A stretch of DNA of 64,000 bases. It comes from Sipunculus nudus (taxonomy: Eukaryota; Annelida; Sipuncula; Golfingiida; Sipunculidae). Every line of letters starts with the position of its first letter. The stretch's first letter is position 1. Under the pieces are notes generated by a model that was not told the origin of the DNA, did no database searches, and saw nothing but the letters and a program-made list of their open reading frames with translations. Where the stretch lies: positions 7,604,741 to 7,668,740 of the forward strand of contig CM049318.1 of the NCBI GenBank assembly GCA_026874595.1, in the 5' to 3' direction. Below, piece by piece: positions 24,481-35,755 of the stretch. The position numbers and the translations under genes were made by a program.

Positions 24481-25421
24481 TTATAATAGCTATTTATACA
24501 ATCCATGTTAAAAAAAAGGTTATATGGCAGGTTTCTGCTTTCATTTTACAAATCCCGCAATGCTGGCTCAAAGAAACCTGCAGACGACCGTCACGTGCAG
24601 CGCGTATCCTCGTGGAAATAATAATTATTATTATTAATACGATACCATACAACAGTTACAACATACAGGATTGATCGTTTTGGTTTGTATGTTACGTGTA
24701 CTGCACGTTAAACATACCATATATATATCTAGAGTGAACAACTTTATTATTAGACAAATTAGATGCGTTTGAAAAATGTAGCTTTTTTGTTAGTCGTTTT
24801 AACTCGATCTTGATACCGAGATGGTTCTGATGGTTTCATGGGTTTATACAGTTCCCTCCTGTACAAAATATCGATAATCCATATGATCATTTTCCGTTAA
24901 ACAAACCTTAGAGATTCAAGTCTAAACGATGAACCAAAAGTTTAGAGTAGAGAGGCCTACAAGGGCGATCCATTCCTCCACAAACTGTCAATCTCTTGTC
25001 ATTGTCAGCTGGCCGATGTGCACCTTATTTCTAGACTGCCTGTTTGATCTATGGTAAATATTTTTAGAATTATATTATATAACTGTCGGTGGTACCATTC
25101 GACGTTTGTCGCGCAACTCCTATGTGGCCATTCGTTAGAAAATTTGTTGAATCTATTTTATAATTGACTGAGGTATCACAACGTTTGTCACACAAACCCT
25201 TGGAGGGAAATACCCATTTTTTTGGGTAATGAAATTTCGGAAAAGATGCCAGTTGTGTCTTAATGGAGTCATGCTCTCACAATTTCGGTGAAAGTTTAGA
25301 CCTGTTACAACACCATCTATCAGTAACTTTGTCCACTACACAAGAACGGGTAATATGCCTGGTAATGATAAAATAACATAAGAGACAGGAAATAAACGTG
25401 TTTCCCCCTTTTTCTACCTAG
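24481..25421. other. Intron sequence without recognised feature
   Basis: This is AT-rich unique sequence leading to the pyrimidine tract TTTCCCCCTTTTTCTACCTAG, the acceptor of the last TSP1 exon. Confidence 0.6.
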
Positions 25422-25571
25422 CATATTGGAACCACTGGGGTCCCTACACAGAATGTTCAGTAACTTGTGGCTCCGGAACCAGGACCAGGACACGCGCATG
25501 CGCAAGCGGAGGCACATGTCAGGGACAGCATTCACAAACCATGTCATGTTTCCTGAGGTTTTGTTTCTGAG
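25422..25571 (+). CDS. TSP1-domain exon 6, with in-frame TGA at its end
   Basis: The 150-bp exon starts in phase 1 after TTTCTACCTAG and ends before a strong donor, G|GTGAGT, again in phase 1. It encodes AYWNHWGPYTECSVTCGSG, RTRACASGGTCQG and the closing CFLRFCF, then TGA (25568-25570) and one more base. All six cysteines precede the stop, so the domain is complete. Either the protein ends here with a spliced 3' UTR, or the TGA is a late nonsense change in an exon that used to read on. Confidence 0.85.
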
Positions 25572-27945
25572 GTGAGTCGATAATAATTAAATTATAGATA
25601 AAATATTATAGCTGATGAATTTTTCCTGTGTTATAAATAATATTATTAGTAGTAGTATTTTTATTTTCATTTCTACAACTTGCGGTATATCCATAATTTC
25701 GTCATGCGACCTGGGACATTCGGGTATCAGTGCGTACGCATAATTGATGCCCCATCAGTGGTTTCGATACAATGGGAGAAAAAAAGCTGTCAGAGTACGA
25801 TACGGGTGCGAGGTTTTGACACGATAGCAATCATAGGAGACTCTATCTGTGCAGAGTTTGCTTGCAAGGGGACGTGTGTTTGCAAAATTTATAGCGGAAG
25901 AACCTTTTTTGTTAACCACGCCCAAATTTTCTCAAATGGTAGGAGTATTACTAATAATATTATTGTTTTTAGTTTTTACTATTTCTACTACTACGTTCTT
26001 CACTATTACTAGGTTGATATATCTTTTTGAAAGGTTTGTTAGTATTTCATCCTTTTGTTGTCGAACAATATCCTGTTTATGCTTCCTACATTGTATTTGT
26101 GTTTAATTTATTTTAATTTTTCTTTGGATTCTTGTCATTTGAATTGATAGGCTCAAATATATCATAGCGCCACGAAAACTGATTCATATGGGAGATGTTT
26201 TTGTAGGGTACGATCGCCTTGGGGTTACAGGGTAATTTTTTACTATACGGATGAGGGGGGAGGGTTTGGGTCCTCGGTTTTGTAGTGCACGGTAAAAAGA
26301 AGTCAACATAGAGGTCAAGGTTTTGCGACAGTTTGGAAATGGTGTTTTACGTGTGTACCGTACGTGTTACAGTTCGTCGTCGTGCGTGCTCCTGTAATTG
26401 GAGACAATTGCCATTGCTATAATCAATGCACGGCTTTGGAAGTAACAGTAGCAACATATATTTCTTTGTTAATTTTACGTTCATTTACTATGGTATCTGT
26501 AATAAATATATCGATTCACATGTGTGAGTAGATCTAAATATTTCAAATGAAATTCTTCACTTACAATAGTTTTGACTTCCATAAATTTTAAAGCATCGCT
26601 CCTTGTTTTCCTGGCTCTACTTCATAAGTATAAGTATCATACAATGCCTGTTTTAATTCTCAGTCACATATTCTCAATATTAAAATCGGAGTGTGTCATA
26701 AGTAAGGCTTAATACATGTTCTTAATTGATTTGTTTTCGCCTGGATGGGTGAACAAATGAGGATAATTTCTTTATTGAATTCATTTTTTTGTAGTATTGC
26801 CAATACTCCATTCATATTATGGACTTGTTTTGTTTAACTGACAAAAATATAGTTTTAAATATTATAAATATTTTTTAAAGTTATTCTTGACTAATTGTCT
26901 GCATATCTTTGTTACAGATGGAAATATTCAGGCAATTACCAGTCGCCCATGGCCTTATCTGTAGCTTAACCCGCGAGTATAAAATTTAATAGGATATAAC
27001 ATTAGCATTTTTTTCATATTTATATTATTTGTTATTGAGGAATAATAAGTGAAAAGGCATGCTTCAGCAGGATAAGGTATGAATGACACTTGTTTGAAAA
27101 CATTTGACAAAACTGTATGTATAACCTCAAGGACTTCTAGAAGCTCCGCTTTTCGAATGGTCCGACATATACGGTACGCTCCCGACAGGTGGCGTTAGGA
27201 CGTATTTGACGTCACATCTTGGTGGTTGAGTGCTGCCATCTATAAACCTTTTTTGGAAAACTTCAAAGGCGCTGTGAGGTCCATTAGTTATGATTGTTCG
27301 ATCAATACGTGTGCGTAAATGAATTTAATTAATTGAAATCTTATAGTGTCTTGAAGAACTTGTCACATGCACGGGTTCAGTAGTGCAATTCTTGCTTCGC
27401 AAAATAATGCACCAGGTTTTGGTCAGACACTTTTTTCAAATATGCCTGGCAACGTTATGTATGAAAGCATCGCAAAAGTAGCATGAATGTCTTAAACTTC
27501 TGCAATGTACATTTCAAAATTTTGCATATACAGGTATTTGTGGTCTATATATTTTATCGTATGTGTGCTAACTGAAAAGGTAAATTTAATTATTCTTATG
27601 AGATTATAGTGAAATGATAGTAAATGCGTAAATGTCTAACATAGCTTCATTATTGTTTTTGTAAATAATGATAACAATTTTAGATAATGTTATAATAACT
27701 TTATTCATATGTTATTTATGGATATTGTAATTTGTATTCATTGATTAACTAAACATTTATATTTATCTGTGCATTTAACATGCACAAATGGGTCATTGGC
27801 TCAATGGATAAGGGATACATTTGATTGCCCTATCATTATGAAATGTGAAAGATAATGTGTTTCCATAAATGAAGCATAACTACTATTTGTTTTGCCTTGT
27901 TCCCCAGTAACATTAATCAAGCAATATATTCGCATCAGCTATGGT
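25572..27945. other. Downstream region, possible spliced 3' exon at 26918
   Basis: A good pyrimidine tract and acceptor (GCATATCTTTGTTACAG) end at 26917. Joined in phase 1, what follows would read about 15 codons to a TAG, giving a candidate 3' UTR or terminal exon of the TSP1 gene, with low confidence. An open frame at 25680-26012 has no recognised domain. A tRNA-like box A (TGGCTCAATGGATAAGG) lies near 27799 without a clear box B. Confidence 0.3.
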
Positions 27946-27950
27946 AAAGC

Positions 27951-28577
27951 CAAGGTCTCACATACCACGTTCTGTCTACGGTTCACACATTCTTGAAGGT
28001 CCTGGAGGAACTTGGTAGGACGTGGCTCTACCGTAGGAAAACGAACTTGAATGAACGTGGGTGGTCGTGAAGGGTTCTCTTTGAAATATTGAAAAAAAAT
28101 CAGGGAAAGAACGTGGCCTCTTGGTCAGATATGTGCACCTCGAGGCATCCTGGATGGAACTGATTTATGTGTCAGTTCCTGGGAGCTCGGCCACGGTAAA
28201 TCCTCTTATCATCCCAGATTGAGGCCTATTGCCCAAGGATACCAAAGAAAAACGTGGTTGCATGTGGTTACCGTGACGCTGCCGTGACACTTCCTTTGTA
28301 GAACGTAAGTAACAGTGGCAATACCGTAGCGAAAGGTGGCGAGTACCGGGAAAAACGTGTGCTATCTACATTCTTCCACTGCAAGACACGTTTTATGATG
28401 AGAGAACACATGGTTTTAACCGTATAGCAATACCGTAGACAAGGATGAAATACCGTGGGTAGAACGTCACGGGAACGTCACGAGAACTCGTTCAATTTCA
28501 TCACGTAAATACCTGACAATGCCATGTTCTGCATGGCAACCGTGAGACGCCATGGAAGGGCGTGGTACGTGAGACCT
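27951..28577. mobile_element. Non-autonomous DNA transposon (MITE-like), ~627 bp
   Basis: AGGTCTCACATACCACG at 27953-27969 matches the reverse complement of CGTGGTACGTGAGACCT at 28561-28577 with one mismatch, forming 17-bp terminal inverted repeats. AAAGC flanks both sides (27946-27950 and 28578-28582), though with a two-base offset on the left, so the target duplication is tentative. The interior is unusually rich in CGTG/CACG and has no open frame of note. Confidence 0.65.
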
Positions 28578-28582
28578 AAAGC

Positions 28583-30466
28583 TTCGCAGACATTTGATCT
28601 CCTGTTATGGTGCGTGATGTCATGTCATATTACGCAAGAATGATACTGCTTGTAGTTTTAGTGCTACCATCACTTACCTGTATTACTTGCTAGTTTGGAA
28701 AAGAAAATAAAAATAACAACATTCGACTTTTATTCTTGTTATATATTCTTTTTCTATTTGCAAGGTACCATTCATTTGTGTAACAGATGTTTCAAATACA
28801 TAAAATGACTGGTATTTTGTCACACTAAAATATCTTCATTTAAGTTTGATATTTTTTTTAAGCTTAAGTGTGCCTCACTAAATACGATAATTTCCTATAG
28901 TGGGCGGTTCGGTAATGCAGTACAAAACTTAAAAATGCAGCGTCCACCATGTTCCTCTCTGATTCAATTTTAGCAGAAGTACTTTGGTAAAACTTTACTT
29001 CTTGTAACTGGCACGGATCTCCACCTAAGTTTCAACTGTGCAGGTCTCGATGGTTTATCAGGAAACATAGTATAACTGAAGGTGCTGAATCACATGGTCC
29101 CGCATGAGTTAATTCAAAACTGTTGCCATGGAAATGTAAAACCATCAGATTTGGTTATCCATTTGTCTGTTCCTCTTATAGGGTAAAAGGAAGCAGACGT
29201 TGAAAATCTGAAAACAATATCAATTTTTGAGCCCAGTTACCTTGAAAAATAGGTCGAGGTCACTGAAGCTGAGTTAATTAATTGGACCATAGTATAGTAC
29301 ATCCTTTGTGAGAATCAATAAAATAAGTGGAAAAAAGTGTCCGAAAAATAAGAAAAAAAAGATGATGATGATGATGATGATGATGCCAAAACAAATAACT
29401 CCACATATGGATTGGAATAGATAATTAAATATAGAACATCAGGATACTGACATTCCACAGCGTCATTGAGAATTATTTGATGGTAGGTAACATAAAGGAG
29501 AGTCAAATAAATATTGCTGTATCGTGAATCGGTTTTTATTTTGTGTACATGTAGAAGTTTTATTGGGAGTATGTATGTGTTAGGGATATGTAGAAAAATA
29601 TGTTCTGTCGTTAACAATACCATTTTAAGAGCTGATAGTACTACCCTACGCCGAAACCAAACTTTTTAAACATAATCCTAGTCAAGCAGATATATACTCG
29701 TCTACATATCGGTTTTTTTCGATGTGTGTTTGTGTGTGTGTGTGTGGGGGGGGGGGGGGGTCTTAAAGCCTTATATTTTAAACTATTTCATGAACACTAC
29801 TATATATTTAATGATTTTTTAATAAGTCTATTATAGAGTGTATATACTATCTTTCTGATCTAAATGATCAAATATGTCCGGGCTTGAGTAGTCGCCATCT
29901 TTGTCTGGCTGTTTGTGTACATGGTAACACCCAGTCAGTTAATACCAAACATGACTGTTTATGTATGTACCAAAGGACCTTCACTGTCATGAATGAGCTA
30001 CATAGATTTTTTATCTGATTCTAGACCAATTGGTTTAATTCAAATATATTATTTATCATTAATCAAAACTTTAATTCAGTCCTCGTGTTTCCGAACTTAG
30101 CAGAACGTTTACCCGAGGCTTGACAAAGTAGGACGCCGCCAAGTTATCATCCAGTCACTAAAATTAAAAATGTCGGCCGATATGTCAGTCTATCGTGGCA
30201 ATAGAACATTATATGAATGTCTTTAAAGAAAGCATGTTTGGATAATATTTCTTTTTCACACAAACCAGGTTGCTGGTGGATTATGAAGCATTTTAAGGTA
30301 ACTTTTGTCCATTTTCTTGGATTATATATATTGATACTTAAGGGGTATTCCTGCCACACATCTAATGATTAAAGTGCAAATAACTAAAATTGTATGTTGA
30401 CTGTATTGAAATACTATGCTGAAATCATATCTGTGTGTAAGTACTATTCAAAATGTCAAGGGTCGA
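28583..30466. other. Intergenic AT-rich sequence
   Basis: It contains a (GAT)n tract at about 29361-29385 and a (GT)n plus poly-G run at about 29725-29760. I see no gene or repeat family. The receptor gene's 3' UTR is expected to extend from 30466 downward, but no poly(A) signal was assigned. Confidence 0.6.
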
Positions 30467-31786
30467 CTATATTCGTGACGTATCAGCTGTAGGATACTGA
30501 TCTGCTTGATTGACAGTTTCATTTTTAATACAACGGCTACACAACGTTTCTTTTACCTTCTGTCGGTAAGCCGGTAACAAAATAGTGTATACAAACGGGT
30601 TCACACAGTTGTTCAGGCTTGCTAATAAGACGCCTATTTTCTGTATGCTGCTTCCCATTCTGTACTCCAGTACCCCATGCCTGCCGAGTATGTAATAGGT
30701 CAGGTCATACCCCACTGTGAGCGCGAAAATCACAGTTACCACCAATGACGTAATAGTAAGTTGCCTAGCGACCGTGCCAGTCTCTTGCGATGACACCATA
30801 TTTGTTTTCTGCAGATGGTGCATTCTGCGTATGATGAGCGCGTAGAGGATGATGAAAATAAGCATGGGCCCGATGTAAAAAGTGACATAAGAGAAAACTG
30901 AATAAATTGACATAAAAAGCTCAATGCCTGGTCCTTCAAAAGAATACTCACTTATACATATGCCCCTCTCCATCCGTACTTGTAAGTACGAACCACTGGT
31001 ACAAATCTGACTAATCACCACCACACAAGGATACACAAGGTAGTATCGTTTCATGCTTATTTTGTTGTATGAATGGGGCTTGCATACTGCAGTATAGCGA
31101 TCAACTGTAATGCAAACCAGGCCTTGAATTGACATGTGCACCCAGCCCCAATAAAACGCTTGGCTATGCCACACATGACAAATGACGTAGTCTAACCACA
31201 ATATCCCACAATGCCACATTGCTGGAGGGAGTAAAAGCAATATGCTCATTAGGCAGGCCCCGCTGTCTAGGAAGGCTTGTGTACGAAACAAGAACTGTAC
31301 CGTGGCTGAGAATCCTTTTGGTTTTGAACTTAACGCGATAAATGTTACGATATTAGCCAAAAATCCCACGATCGTTATTCCAGCAGTGGTGTAATTGAAA
31401 ATTTTCGACCAGTTATATTTTTCAGAAACGTCATGAAACCCAAAAAAGTTTATGCTAGACACATTTGAGGTAAAGTTTTTGCTCAGGTGTGTTTGCACTG
31501 TATTTATCTCTCCGGTTGTGTTCCATTGTTTAGGAGTAGCGTAATTATATAGCTGCCTCGTTTCAATGACTAGCCTCCTTTTCATTACCCGACTTGTTTC
31601 CGTTGACGTCGTGTTTATGACCGACGGAGTTGTAGTTTTATTATATGCTGCTGGCCAGGCAGAATATGCCGTTTGTGTTCTGTTTACCAGGTGTCGTTCT
31701 ATTGCAGTTGATGTTTGCGGAACTTCGGTTGTGAGGGCGGTGATAAAAACGGTAACAAAGTTTGAAAATGATGAATTTCCTTCCAT
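30467..31786 (-). CDS. Class A (rhodopsin-like) G protein-coupled receptor, intronless
   Basis: A single 439-codon frame on the minus strand encodes a seven-helix receptor at the plasma membrane. The N-terminal ~130 residues are extracellular with nine N-x-S/T sequons. TM1 is about 131-153 (GFLANIVTF), TM2 166-188 (AFLDSG), TM3 207-233 with DRY at 229-231, TM4 247-267, TM5 293-320 (FYIGPMLIF), TM6 343-367, and TM7 380-404 with NPFVY at 396-400. Cys203 and Cys277 are placed for the conserved extracellular disulfide. TM6 lacks the usual CWxP, reading FALTVGYD. The C tail is short (about 35 residues) with a CSRC motif that could be palmitoylated. It fits peptide-type receptors, but the ligand is unknown. 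The ATG at 31786 is the first in frame, and no downstream start would retain the sequons. Confidence 0.93.
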   Translation of the reverse strand: MEGNSSFSNFVTVFITALTTEVPQTSTAIERHLVNRTQTAYSAWPAAYNKTTTPSVINTTSTETSRVMKRRLVIETRQLYNYATPKQWNTTGEINTVQTHLSKNFTSNVSSINFFGFHDVSEKYNWSKIFNYTTAGITIVGFLANIVTFIALSSKPKGFSATVQFLFRTQAFLDSGACLMSILLLLPPAMWHCGILWLDYVICHVWHSQAFYWGWVHMSIQGLVCITVDRYTAVCKPHSYNKISMKRYYLVYPCVVVISQICTSGSYLQVRMERGICISEYSFEGPGIELFMSIYSVFSYVTFYIGPMLIFIILYALIIRRMHHLQKTNMVSSQETGTVARQLTITSLVVTVIFALTVGYDLTYYILGRHGVLEYRMGSSIQKIGVLLASLNNCVNPFVYTILLPAYRQKVKETLCSRCIKNETVNQADQYPTADTSRI

Positions 31787-33501
31787 GTTGTTTACCAGTT
31801 TATCGTCTTTTTGTATTAAGCGTTGACAAATCTTTCAAGTATACTGTCGCCTGTATGGCGTGTTTTTTCTCTTGTGTTGTAATGAAAATGCTTCCTTGAC
31901 TGATTTAAATGTGAGGAATTTAATTTTTCACACTGCGCATAATTCTTATCCTTTTGAGTACGTTTTCCAGAATCAAATATTGCCATTGTTTTTTTAGTGA
32001 ACCGATTATTTTCAGTTCGCCCCAGTTAAATTTGATTTTGTCCCAGCGAAATAGACTATTCTGCATCGCCTACCATGATTTGCAATGTACGTTGCAGGTT
32101 GTTGAACTGCGCCGTACAATCTAAACTCCTACATAATCTCATCGACAAACACATTTCCTACATGTAGTTGGCGAGCTCTTGGTGAACAATTTCTGAAAGT
32201 GAAACAGAGATAATTTATGTGAGAATAGTAATGAAATAAAACAATACATTCAGTCTAGCCAGGAACAATAATCGATGTTCATTAAACCTTGAGGGAAATC
32301 AGAAGATTATATCCCTAATTTCTTCAGCACATCAGAATATTATTTTAAAGTGGTCACTATACCGTTGGGGAAGCCCCCATTAAGAATTAAAGTAACGATT
32401 TGGCCGATAAATTCTGGAAAGGGAGATACGGCGCAAGAGAGCGCCAAAGAGGGACAAAGAAAGTAAATACGACATCAGAGAGTGAGAACGCGAGACCAGA
32501 GGAAGAAAGAGACCTTCATTTCTATCGACAATATCAAAAGTTCCTTAGACCACAAGGATTTGTCTGTTACAGTCTTCCATGCACAGAAAACTTTACTTGA
32601 CAAAAACCATTTACTATTGATTATCCTTCTATTTTTCAACTAGTTGCACTTACGTATACTGATATACACAAATTAAGAAAATCATTTACCAATGGCAAAA
32701 CATCTAAATTTTTTGAGCCAATAAATCCTGGCATTCTCACTCAAAATGCACTCATAGGAGGTAAACGCGAGGTCGCAATAATCGCCAAGAAATGTACAAA
32801 TGTCAGATACGAGCTGTAACAAAAAACAGAAAACAGAGAGACCGGGAAGCCCGAATGAACATGTATCTAGCATCGGCAACAAATCACAAACCGGAAACGG
32901 GGGGAAATTAACTCATGGAATCACGCGCACAACTTCCGGACTCGGACTGATCAATATTTCGGCCTATTTATAAAGGGAAAATATCGTGGACATAAATCAA
33001 ACCCACGTGTTGTTTGCACACACAAGCAATCATTCACACACATACATTCTCATCAAGCTTTTTCTTAGTATTGAATCCACCAGTTCTCTGTGTGAAGTAC
33101 CAATTAGTTATTTTTTTTATTAATTTTAAAATGACAGTGTATTGACTGCCGACATTGAGAATATATGGTTTTGTCCTATGGTGGCATTCCTTCAATTAAG
33201 CCATTTCAGTAGGAACGTAAATGACTTGCCTAAAACAAGGAATGAATGGAACGCGGAAAGGGAGGCCTAGGCTTAATTCACCGAAAGGTACACGGTCACG
33301 AAAAACTGCCATTGCTTTAACATAATGGACGGATTAGCTCATGACCACATTAGCTGTGTAAAGACATTAATGATACCTGTCAGACGGACAACTTAAAGAG
33401 ACATTTAATGGTTAATGTTAACCTCCACGGGGCTCCTGTTTTGCTGACCGTGCATTAGGACTGCAGGCCCGTTGGCTTACTTATGTGTTGGGGGGGGGGG
33501 T

Positions 33502-33567
<66 letters not shown>

Positions 33568-34246
33568 TTAGTGAGGACCACCTCATAGATTCCATGAGGA
33601 TATAATATGTTACATTTAAAATATGTTATAAAATGTGCTGTCGTCACATGAAAAGAACATGTTCATCCGATGATTTCTTTCGTCGTAGAAAAAAAAAACT
33701 ATCCAAATGGACATACTGTTTCAGCGGTTTTCCTTTATCTCCACGTGTGAATTCAGGACGCCCCAATTAAAACGTTATATGCAAGCGTCATATACAGTAC
33801 TACCTTTACGTGTATACAGGGGGTGTTTCATTTGCAACGACATGCATTTTACTTCAAATTTGAAAAAGGATACAACCATATTCATTTTCAAATTCACATC
33901 TGATCCTCGGGAGGCTGTCCATTCGAATAATCAGCACTTCTAAGTGACAGTTAAATGGAGTTGCTTGATATTGATATGTATACATGCCAGACTACTTAAA
34001 CATTAACGAACTGGGGTAAATGGACCATGTTATGTTTGGTCCTAAAGAGGACATTGGTTGTTTGTTGTTTCTAGCTACACTTAAAACTTCATACGAGGAA
34101 AAATGACAAGCAAGCGAGACAGAAGCTAAAAGAAAACCGATTTATATTGAAAGCAGGCGGACAGGACTACCGGAAGTGGATCTTTGAGGCCTCAGTCATG
34201 ATCACGGTGGGCTCGGACACTTTATCGTGACTGGTGTAATCAATTA
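31787..34246. other. Intergenic sequence upstream of the receptor gene
   Basis: This is mostly unique AT-rich sequence. It contains a poly-G run at about 33490 and a (TA)n tract at 33508-33562. No promoter motif was convincingly recognised. Short frames at 32400-32600 and 33707-33943 show no domain. Confidence 0.55.
33508..33562. repeat. (TA)n microsatellite
   Basis: A run of alternating TA of about 54 bp follows a poly-G run. Confidence 0.95.
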
Positions 34247-34464
34247 CAGAAGCGGATCCAGGGGAGGAAGGGTCCAGGGGGTTCGGACCCCCCCCCCCCC
34301 CCACCCCCCTTCACCTGAAGCAACCTTTTTGAGAGGGTTTTTAACGAAATTTTGCGGCCTGGACTCCCTTTTCCGGACCTGATTACCTTTTTTTAGGATT
34401 TTCATTAGTCCTCCTGGGTTCGACCCCCCCCTCCTCCTTTTCCTAAATCCTGAATCCGCCCCTG
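34247..34464. mobile_element. 218-bp MITE-like element with CAG...CTG termini
   Basis: The left end CAGAAGCGGATCCAGG and the right end CCTGAATCCGCCCCTG are imperfect inverted repeats. AATTA lies directly outside on both sides (34242-34246 and 34465-34469), consistent with a 5-bp target duplication. The interior has C-runs and no coding capacity. Related fragments occur near 8601, 12719, 38138 and 48232. The CAG...CTG ends recall hAT-type MITEs, although those usually make 8-bp duplications. Confidence 0.7.
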
Positions 34465-34639
34465 AATTATGTATACACGGTACGGTATGATGAATGAAAC
34501 TTGTAACCTGAACTATTAAGGGAGTTTATATAGTCCAACGAGCTTACAAAATAAACTCAATAATTGAAACAGACTCGATGATGGAAATCCATATTATTAT
34601 AAAGCATATTAAACTAGACAATTTCTGGCATCGGAGAAA

Positions 34640-35755
34640 ATATAGGCCCCAAAATATAGGCCCCTATCATCATGACCAGAAGCATATACTATACTTGACA
34701 ATTTAGTCACCACGCTTTCTTCAGGTGTGACCTTCAAAACCAAGGTCAAGGTTATGAGGTTCACAAAAATCCTAAATTTTAACAGATTCGATCTTGAAGG
34801 CGAGGGTCATGGCCACAGATTTTCAAACTCTTTCAACAACTATTCATGTGACATCTTCATTTTAATTTTCAAAAAGATACATCTATCCACTTGAAAATAA
34901 TATTTTTCAACAAATATGGAAACATTCAAGGTGAAGGCCACTTTCATGGTGAAGATCATGACGCTATTTTAAATATACCTAATCCCATAACCTATATCTA
35001 TGTATATACCTAATTGGAAAGAAATCAGTCCATTAGTTTTGACTTATAATGCTCGCAGTTCTCTCAGGTGGCAGTGATGGGGGTATTACAAGGCACGAAA
35101 AAAAGAAAAGGACAAAAGGTGGCGCCACCTGTCTCTCACAGAAAACAAAGCTGTTCAAGATGTTCGGTCAATTTGATTTTAACCAATCCATGGGTCCCTT
35201 ATTGAGATATTTAAAATTGTGTGTAATTTTCCCCAAATGTAGAAATATTTAATGTCAAGGCCACTGTCATAGTAAAGGTCATAACCCCAATTTGAATATA
35301 TCTCATTCCAAACCCATATCTATTTATATGCATTATATGAAAGAAATCTACGTGATTAGTTTTTTACTTATAATGCTCACAGTACTGTCAAGTAGCAATG
35401 ATGGCGGTATTAAAAGGAAAGAAAACAAGAAAAGGATAAAAGGGTGCGCCACCAGTTTCAAGTACATGACACCGCTATCCACGATCTTCTGTCAACTTGA
35501 TTTTAGGAGCAATCAATGCAAGACTAATTTTATATATTTGAGAATTTGTGTGATTTTTACCAAATATGGACGTATTTAAGGTCCAGGTGACTATTTAAGT
35601 TAAGGTCATGACCCAATATTAAATAGTTTGGTAAAGATCCCTGAAATATTTTTTTTTTAAATATCGTACAAACAATAATTTTCTTCGGCGGCGGCGGCGG
35701 GACCGTCATGAAACCATAGTATCCCCGACTTTGTCTGGAGATATAATGATGATTA
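34640..35755 (-). repeat. R4: hairpin-headed repeat with (CCG)n and ~300-bp units, minus orientation
   Basis: Read on the minus strand from 35755, the head is TATCTCCAGAC, loop AAA, GTCGGGGATA (a hairpin with mismatches), then CTATGGTTTCATGACGGTCC and a (CCG)n tract at about 35687-35700. Roughly three diverged units follow with TATAATGCTC(G/A)CAGT, GATGG(G/C)GGTATTA, and the palindrome GGTGGCGCCACC at 35117-35128, degenerate at 35443. Frequent AAGGTCATGACC-type phrases occur. No coding capacity is evident. Confidence 0.65.

Larger units (their letters stand above)
440..25571 (+). other. Gene span: multi-TSP1-domain protein (partial)
   Basis: Six separate plus-strand exons each encode one complete thrombospondin type 1 domain, and every one starts and ends in phase 1, so they can be joined in frame in any combination. 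All have the CSxTCG-type O-fucosylation motif and tryptophans spaced for C-mannosylation. The likely product is a secreted or membrane-anchored extracellular protein with tandem TSP1 repeats, as in SCO-spondin-like, hemicentin-like or ADAMTS-like proteins. No signal peptide, protease, EGF or VWA exon was found, so the family cannot be named. Introns run from about 2.4 to 6.8 kb and are full of repeats. That these exons form one gene is inference from order, strand and phase. Confidence 0.75.

Noticed and set aside
25680-26106. Overlapping frames of 110 and 85 codons downstream of the last TSP1 exon.
   Set aside because: There is no recognised domain, no phase-1 acceptor before them, and part of the sequence matches another non-coding place near 40530.
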